Positions 59,101 to 64,000 of a stretch of 64,000 nt of DNA are shown piece after piece. The position numbers and the translations under genes were made by a program. The stretch covers positions 9,027,882 to 9,091,881 of the forward strand of contig OZ024856.1 of NCBI GenBank assembly GCA_964017155.1. The letters are read 5' to 3'. Below the pieces are notes generated by a model. The model made no database searches, was not told the origin of the DNA, and was given only the letters and a program-made list of their open reading frames with translations. Source of the stretch: Oasisia sp. SBJ-2009 (lineage: Eukaryota; Annelida; Polychaeta; Sabellida; Siboglinidae). Position 1 is the stretch's first letter, and every line of letters starts with the position of its first letter.

Positions 59101-62100
59101 TCACAACGTCCTCCATCAGTAGCAGTACCATGTGAGGACTTGCTAGAAAGTTACTAATCAGTTAATACAATGATCATTTGACAATTTCAGACCCTGAACA
59201 TGGTTATTATTTATTCATGCTTTGAGCAAGGTTGTTAATTGCTGATGAAGTCTGGTAGCCCCGAGGAAGCTGTTGGTTACAAAGGGTAGGCTGGTGGCCC
59301 CGAGGAAGGCTGTTGGTTACAGAGGGTAATCTGGTGACCCTGAGGAAGGCTGTTGTTTACAGAGGGTAATCTGGCGACCCTGAGGAAGGCTGTTGGTTAC
59401 AGAGGGTAATCTAGTGACCCTGAGGAAGGCTGTTGTTTACAGAGGGTAATCTGGTGACCCGGAGGAAGGCTGTTGGTTACAGAGGGTAATCTAGTGACCC
59501 TGAGGAAGGCTGTTGTTTACAGAGGGTAATCTAGGTGACCCGAGGAAGGCTGTTAGTTACAGAGGGTAATCTGGTGACCCGGAGGAAGGCTGTTGGTTAC
59601 AGAGGGTAATCTAGTGACCCTGAGGAAGGCTGTTGTTTACAGAGGGTAGTCTGGTGGCCCTGAGGAAGGCTGTTGGTTACAGAGGGTAATCTGGTGACCC
59701 TGAGGAAGGCTGTTGTTTACAGAAGGTAATCTGGTGACCCTGAGGAAGGCTGTTGGCTACAGAGGGTAATCTAGTGACCCTGAGGAAGGCTGTTATTTAC
59801 AGAGGGTTGTCTGGTGACCCGACGAAAGGGTATTTTTACAGAGGGTAGTCTGGTAATCTTCAGAAAGGATGTTGTTTAATATTCATGTCATCAAATGTAT
59901 CATGACAGCATGGAAACTTAGGGGGTAGATGCTGTATGTTCATATATGAACATAGTTCAACATACGGTACAATGTTTCTATTGTAGTTCTGAAACACAAT
60001 GCCAAAGTGGTGTTTATTGAATGTATTGTTCGTGGCTCCAACAATGGTTTATTGTAGTATAATTTAACTTACTTTGGAGCATAATTGTCGCTGATGAGTA
60101 CGACGTTTCGATCTGTCAGCTACGGGCCTTGTTCACGTACTGAACGTACGAGAATGAGGCCCGTAGCTGACGGGTCGAAACGTCGAATTCATCATCGACA
60201 ATTATGCTCCGAAGTACGTTAAATCACATTACAATGAAATGGTGTTTGTTGTTGCGGCAGGGTCTGGTCTTGCGGCCCTCAGTGACGTGCTACTACAGCT
60301 GCTGGGATGTGCCGTGCAGTGTCCTCGCAAGGAGCACTACATCGCCATCATCACCAGACTCGACCTCCAAGTACAGGAGGCCATCGTGGAACACATCAAA
60401 CAGGTGGGTCATGTGATCCTCACGAGGTCATACATAGTGGAACACATCAAACAGGTGGGTCATGTGGTCCTCATGAGGTCATAAATTGTGGAACACGTCA
60501 AACAGGTGGGTCATGTGATCCTCACGAGGTCGTACATTGTGGAACACATCAAACAGGTGGGTCATGTGGTCCTCACGAGGTCATACATAGTGGAACACAT
60601 CAAACAGGTGGGTCATGTGGTCCTCATGAGGTCATAAATTGTGGAACACGTCAAACAGGTGGGTCATGTGATCCTCACGAGGTCGTACATTGTGGAACAC
60701 ATCAAACAGGTGGGTCATGTGATCCTCACAAGGTCGTACATTGTGGAACACATCAAACATGTGGGTCATGTGATCCTCATGAGGTCATGCTTCGTGGAAC
60801 ACATCAAACAGGTGGATCATATGATCCTGATGAGGTCATACATTGTGGAACACATCGAACAGGTGGGTCATGTGATCCTCATGAGGTCGTACATAGTGGA
60901 ACACATCAAACAGGTGGGTCATGTGATCCTCATGAGGTCGTACATTGTGGAACACACCAAACCAGTGGGTCATGTGATCCTCATGAGGTCATACATAGTG
61001 GAACACATCAAACAGGTGGGTCATGTGATCCTCGTGAGGTCGTATATTGTGGAACACATCAAACAGGTGGGTCATGTGATCCTCATGAGGTCATACATAG
61101 TGGAACACATCAAACAGGTGGGTCATGTGATCCTCGTGAGGTCGTATATTGTGGAACACATCAAACAGGTGGGTCATGTGATCCTCGTGAGGTCGTATAT
61201 TGTGGAACACATCAAACAGGTGGGTCATGTGATCCTCGTGAGGTCATACATAGTGGAACACATCAAACAGATGGGTCATATGATCCTCATGAGGTCATAC
61301 ATTGTGAAACACATTAAGCATTAAATAGTAATGGATCTTTTTATATAAATTGCCTTAATTAGTTCAATACGAAAATACATTACAACATCATATTAAATGA
61401 CAGAACCTTCTAAGTTTGTAGCTGTAGTGTTGATACTTTAATGTTTCAACTTAAGAAATATTATTCGTCTTAGAGGGATATTAATTTTAGATAATTGTTT
61501 AATTTGAATTTGTTTTGATAAAAAAAAGATCAAAACGCTCACCGTGAAACCTGGACTGACAGGCTGACCCGAGCTAACAGGTATCAGCTGGGACCTATCA
61601 GACTTCATGTATACACGGGTTCGACATCAAACATTGCACTGGCCTGTACAATAACACAGTAGAACACTTGTCTAACAACGTCACTTAGGATAGGCAAATA
61701 GACCAGTCAGATCACATACAACATACATATTCTGATTTCCTCGAGTCACTAGTTTGACACTTGCCATATCAGTTCTAATGGGTTCTTTTCATGCAGCTGC
61801 TCAAATGTGTTAACTGTTCTCTGTGTCGTGCCTGGCTTCATTCACATATTCCTCACACAGCCACTTATGGACACTTGCAGATGATTGTATGCATTCACAT
61901 TGTATGTCTGAGTAGGTGCATTTGGTGGTGGAAAGAGAACTGTCATTTGTCTTTAATTTTTGGTATCTGACAGAATTCTTATTAATGTATCTATGCCATG
62001 TTTTAGAATGTGACATGGCCACGGCTTTTGTAATTATAAACAGTACAAATACATGTACAATACAGTACATGTACAAATCAATACTATTTATAACTAAATA

Positions 62101-63428
62101 CATATATACAGTTTATATATATATATACACTGTATATATATATTATATATGTATATATATATATATATATGTATATATAATATGAAATACAAAACATATG
62201 CCAGGATGAGAATAATAATAAAATAAATTTTGAGAATATGTACAGGTGTTGAAAGGCAAACACTTTAGACATTTTAAGCTTATCAGTTCTTTTATTTGTC
62301 ATAATTAATTACAGAATCTGCAATTATCAGTGATGAACAGATTAGATACTGTCTTTAAATGTGTATTTGTTTATTCAGATTACCAATCTACCACACCATG
62401 CCATATCAATCGACTACCAACTTGATTCAGAGGAACAGTTCAAGACCTTCTACAACATTCTCAATGGTGTCATTCAGGAACGTGACAGCTACGCACAGGT
62501 TCGTTAACTCACGGCAGATAGCACAACTACAATACAGAAACGACAGGACACCATTGAATTGTCAGGCATCTCACGTGTTTTCAAAATGGAGGACATTATC
62601 AAAAGTTCTTTCAACATTATCCCTGTTAAAAAGTGGCACAACAATAGCAATCAATGTACAAGTGGTCTCACACAGTGAATAAACAGGACTACACTGAATC
62701 CAAACAAACTTACACCTAAACCGTTTGTAGCAGAGAGCCAATCTGAAACAGTTAATACAAGCTATTTGTTTTGACTAGTTATATTCTATACTACTAAAAA
62801 TGTGCTAGGGATCACTATTTAGGGTGGTATTATATTTTTCGGCATGGGTATCACAGAAAAACTAAAAATGGCATGTATTCGAGGACATGTTTATTTCTTG
62901 AATTTCATTGCTCTATACTAAATGTGAACGATAGGTAACACCCGTTTTGTTGTCAAAGGAGCAGACCCCCAAAAATTTAGGTTTCCCCCAGACCCCCCAA
63001 AATGGAGTTTTCAGAATTTACTCCAAATCATGATAATGTCCCAAACAGTTCAATTACCAGCAGCAATAACTGCCAGTAGCTTGTGTGTGACCCACGTGAT
63101 GCAATCACAGCCTGGCAACGGTGTTTCATGCTTCCAATGAGCTTCTGGATGGTTGCCATCTCAAGATTGTTCCATTACAAACATGGTGTGATCCTTAGCA
63201 AATTTTGAGTAGTGTAGTTGAGGTGCGCCAGTGTCCGTCACATGGCAAGTAAAGACTTGTCCTGTGCCTTCAGATGGTGGCCCTCCTCACCCAGGAGAGG
63301 GACTACTACCAAGCAGAGGTGGAGGAGAAGAGGGGGCCACTGAGCGCCCCACCCTCCCTCCAAGCCCACCACCTACAGAAGGAGCTGGCCCTGGTCAGGT
63401 CGAGACTACAGGGACTCCAGGAGGAAGT
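39698..63428 (+). CDS. CCDC88: CCDC88 (girdin/daple) family protein, N-terminal part, 7 exons
   Basis: Exons 39698-39742, 42040-42125, 43781-43892, 52533-52602, 60261-60403, 62379-62498 and 63274-63428 join with matching phases into 243 residues, continuing beyond the window. [43 protein letters not shown] and [18 protein letters not shown] align block by block with the HOOK-type domain of vertebrate girdin/daple (there: [43 protein letters not shown]). The last exon begins a coiled coil ([18 protein letters not shown]). Family members are cytoplasmic microtubule/actin-linked scaffolds; the C-terminal G-protein-binding motif, which would tell the paralogues apart, is outside. Introns of 0.8-8.6 kb hold minisatellites and MITEs. 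Confidence 0.9.
40051..40099. repeat. (TA)n microsatellite
   Basis: About 24 TA units in CCDC88 intron 1; a second TA tract of similar type lies at 41103-41153 and a short (GACA)n run at 40502-40523. Confidence 0.9.
41103..41153. repeat. (TA)n microsatellite
   Basis: About 25 TA units in CCDC88 intron 1. Confidence 0.9.
42040..42125 (+). CDS. CCDC88: CCDC88 exon 2
   Basis: Acceptor GGATGTAG, donor GTAAGT. Encodes [28 protein letters not shown]; ends two bases into Ile. Confidence 0.9.
43495..43537 (+). mobile_element. SINE/LINE tail
   Basis: GGGCGCTATACAAATAAATT followed by ATTATTATT, the common 3' end of short retroelements in marine invertebrates. Related motifs (GGCGCTATATAAAATAAA) end parts of the foldback elements. 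Confidence 0.5.
43781..43892 (+). CDS. CCDC88: CCDC88 exon 3
   Basis: Acceptor TGTGTTGCAG, donor GAG|GTACTA. Encodes [37 protein letters not shown]; phase 0 at the end. Confidence 0.92.
43893..47150. other. CCDC88 intron 3, left part
   Basis: Unique AT-rich sequence with no exon seen. A run of 13 G within a G-rich stretch lies at 45355-45380. Confidence 0.6.
45355..45380 (+). repeat. G-rich homopolymer stretch
   Basis: GTGGGGGGTGGGGG continuing in G; likely to form G-quadruplex structures and to be assembly-sensitive. Confidence 0.8.
47164..48136 (+). repeat. 29 bp minisatellite, about 33 copies
   Basis: Unit GTTCATGTGAATGCACAG plus GTGTGTTGTAT (29 bases). Every unit contains a donor-like CACAG|GTGTGT, yet no flanking exon is recognised. 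Intron 3 of CCDC88. Confidence 0.93.
48478..48741. mobile_element. 264 bp MITE
   Basis: Terminal inverted repeats CCCAGACAGCATGCAAACGT (left) and, reverse-complemented, CCCAGATAGCATGCAAACGT (right), one mismatch in 20. The interior is rich in TTAACGTT palindromes. Target duplication not resolved (TG at most). Confidence 0.85.
50435..50965. mobile_element. 531 bp TTAA element with about 210 bp TIRs
   Basis: Flanked by TTAA at 50431-50434 and 50966-50969. Left end AGGGATACTCCACTCAGTGA, right end in reverse complement AGAGATACCCCAGTTAGTGA; arms stay similar through CAGGGC.TGCCATCTTGAG and beyond. Non-coding. It shares TTAA target choice and an AGNGA terminus with the 2.4 kb elements, but not their body. 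Confidence 0.92.
51289..52540 (+). repeat. 37 bp minisatellite of splice acceptor plus exon start
   Basis: About 34 units; each holds TCTATTGTTCACATACACTC, TGTGTTCTCTAG or ...CTCCAG, and then GAGTCTC. The last unit is the true acceptor plus the first 8 bases of CCDC88 exon 4. Two subtypes (TCTAG|GAGTC and TCCAG|TAGTC) are arranged in blocks, indicating higher-order duplications. Confidence 0.95.
52533..52602 (+). CDS. CCDC88: CCDC88 exon 4
   Basis: Acceptor TGTTCTCCAG, the last of the array; donor GAAG|GTAAGT. Encodes [23 protein letters not shown]; ends one base into Gly. Confidence 0.9.
54677..54738. repeat. (CCGT)n microsatellite
   Basis: About 15 perfect CCGT tetranucleotides. Confidence 0.95.
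55498..56213. repeat. (CCAT/CCAA/CCAC)n satellite-like tract
   Basis: About 700 bases of four-base units, mostly CCAT with CCAA and CCAC interspersed, giving secondary periods. Open on several frames of both strands (HPSIHP... and GWMDGW... peptides), which is a property of the repeat. Confidence 0.95.
56865..57870 (+). repeat. 40 bp minisatellite, array A
   Basis: Unit AAGGTTGTTGTTTACATAAG plus GTATTCTGGTGGCCCTGAGC, about 24 copies with a higher-order block (units carrying TATTATAGTGGCCCTGAGCA recur). Confidence 0.93.
58126..58473. mobile_element. 348 bp MITE
   Basis: Inverted ends CCCAGCAAACAAGGA / TCCTTGTTTGCTGGG, perfect over 15 bases, or 17 with the flanking AT. The interior has many TCACGTG palindromes. 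It lies between arrays A and B of the 40 bp minisatellite. Confidence 0.88.
59225..59865 (+). repeat. 40 bp minisatellite, array B
   Basis: Unit GAAGGCTGTTGGTTACAGAG plus GGTAATCTGGTGACCCTGAG, about 16 copies. It is the same length as, and clearly homologous to, array A (CTGAG.AAGG.TGTTGTTTAC). Confidence 0.93.
60051..60234. mobile_element. foldback MITE-like palindrome next to exon 5
   Basis: Arms 60051-60129 and 60157-60234 are inverted copies (GGAGCATAATTGTCG ... CGACAATTATGCTCC; GTAGCTGACGGGTCGAAACG on the right). Its loop holds a smaller palindrome CGTACTGAACGTACG. It ends 26 bases before the CCDC88 exon 5 start, leaving little room for a normal branch point and pyrimidine tract. Confidence 0.88.
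60261..60403 (+). CDS. CCDC88: CCDC88 exon 5
   Basis: Acceptor GTTGTTGCGGCAG, donor AAACAG|GTGGGT. Encodes [48 protein letters not shown]; phase 0 at its end. The last 18 bases found the following array. Confidence 0.92.
60386..61318 (+). repeat. 51 bp minisatellite of exon end plus splice donor
   Basis: About 18 units of 51 bases: GTGGAACACATCAAACAG (exon end) then GTGGGTCATGTGATCCTC, AYGAGGTCRTACATW. Donors recur at 60404, 60455, 60506 and on. Because 51 = 17 codons, the frame of exon 5 stays open through one extra unit, then meets TAA at 60482-60484; from about 60641 to 61324 it is open again. The 336- and 227-codon ORFs here are products of this periodicity. Confidence 0.95.
61319..62378. 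other. CCDC88 intron 5, right part
   Basis: AT-rich with a TA/TATG-rich stretch at 62100-62180; no exon seen before the acceptor TTTATTCAG. Confidence 0.6.
62379..62498 (+). CDS. CCDC88: CCDC88 exon 6
   Basis: Acceptor TGTTTATTCAG, donor CACAG|GTTCGT. Encodes [40 protein letters not shown]: end of the HOOK domain. The donor is non-consensus at +3/+5 but is the only one keeping the frame. Confidence 0.85.
63274..63428 (+). CDS. CCDC88: CCDC88 exon 7
   Basis: Acceptor TGTGCCTTCAG, donor GTGAGT. Encodes [20 protein letters not shown], then [18 protein letters not shown]; the start of the long coiled coil. The gene continues beyond the window. Confidence 0.85.
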
Positions 63429-63589
63429 GTGAGTCTGTCTCTGGGGTAGTTGTACTCAAGGCTGTGTCTACAGGCTCCCAGGAGCAGTGCCCAATATGTG
63501 TGTGAATGTTTGTTATTAGCCGGTAGGGAGTATGCACTGCCAGTAGGGAGCACAGGCTGTCAACAAGGGCTCTCAGACACACACAGGCA

Positions 63590-63688
63590 TGCACGCACCC
63601 ACGCACGCACGCACGCACGCACGCAGACAGACAGAGACAGACAGAGACAGACAGAGACAGACAGAGACAGACAGAGACAGAGACAGAC

Positions 63689-63768
<80 letters not shown>

Positions 63769-63808
63769 AGATACACACAGACGCACAAAGACACACACAG
63801 AGACAGAT
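63590..63808. repeat. compound (GCAC)n-(GACA)n-(CA)n microsatellite
   Basis: Successive GCAC, GACA/GAGACA and CA tracts; several spurious ORFs on both strands. Confidence 0.95.
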
Positions 63809-64000
63809 AGACACACATGCATTTGTTACATAGCAGTTGCACTAAATACCCTTTTGGTACATGAGATAGCAAGTTGAGGGGAATTCCAATAAGCAAGATC
63901 TGGACAGATCTAGATTGGACCTTTCCTCAATATACCTTTCTCTCCATGCACTGCACATGACAGACAACAGTTTGTGGGAGTTAATCTATATTGGTAGTGA

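Noticed and set aside
60307..61317. 336-codon ORF rich in [12 protein letters not shown]
   Set aside because: Frame-shifted reading of the 51 bp array; the real exon 5 is in another frame and ends at 60403.

Overview
This is a 64 kb piece of an animal (metazoan) nuclear genome. The genes are split by many GT-AG introns, encode typical animal proteins, and sit among microsatellites, minisatellites and small DNA transposons. The species is not proven. The single CCDC88-type gene, the trachealess/NPAS3-type bHLH-PAS gene and the many minisatellites that carry splice sites fit an invertebrate, and I lean towards amphioxus (cephalochordate). That is an inference partly from memory of similar minisatellites in amphioxus.

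Layout: (1) About 5.2-13.9 kb, + strand: the 3' part of a bHLH-PAS transcription factor of the NPAS1/NPAS3/trachealess group (linker after PAS-A, PAS-B, long C-terminal region). Its bHLH and PAS-A exons lie outside the window; 1-5.2 kb reads as intron with inserted elements. (2) 13.9-19.2 kb: a tandem-repeat-rich 3' region and intergenic DNA. (3) 19.2-24.2 kb, - strand: a complete eight-exon gene for a 363-residue beta-propeller-like protein that I cannot name; every splice junction is phase-consistent. (4) 25.5-37.2 kb, + strand: a BTB-BACK-Kelch protein (568 aa), probably with a first coding exon of only ATGG and a 10 kb intron filled with transposons. (5) 39.3 kb to the right edge, + strand: the 5' end of a CCDC88 (girdin/daple) gene; seven coding exons encode the N-terminal HOOK-type domain and the start of the coiled coil.

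The most striking signal is a recurring architecture. At four exon-intron junctions in three different genes, a minisatellite has a unit that spans the junction itself, so each array is a long series of duplicated splice sites: 37 bp x about 75 donors (bHLH-PAS gene), 62 bp x 3 donors (beta-propeller gene), 37 bp x about 34 acceptors and 51 bp x about 18 donors (both CCDC88). A fifth array starts at the stop codon of the bHLH-PAS gene and duplicates its AATAAA signal. In three of the donor or acceptor cases use of a duplicate site shifts frame or hits a stop; in the 51 bp array the first duplicate donor would add exactly 17 in-frame residues.

The second signal is transposon archaeology. Two copies of a 2.4 kb element with long inverted repeats and TTAA target duplications are inserted into one arm of a larger inverted repeat; the other arm, beyond the Kelch exon, preserves both empty sites. 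An unrelated 531 bp TTAA element, several MITEs and a LINE 3' tail are also resolvable to the base.
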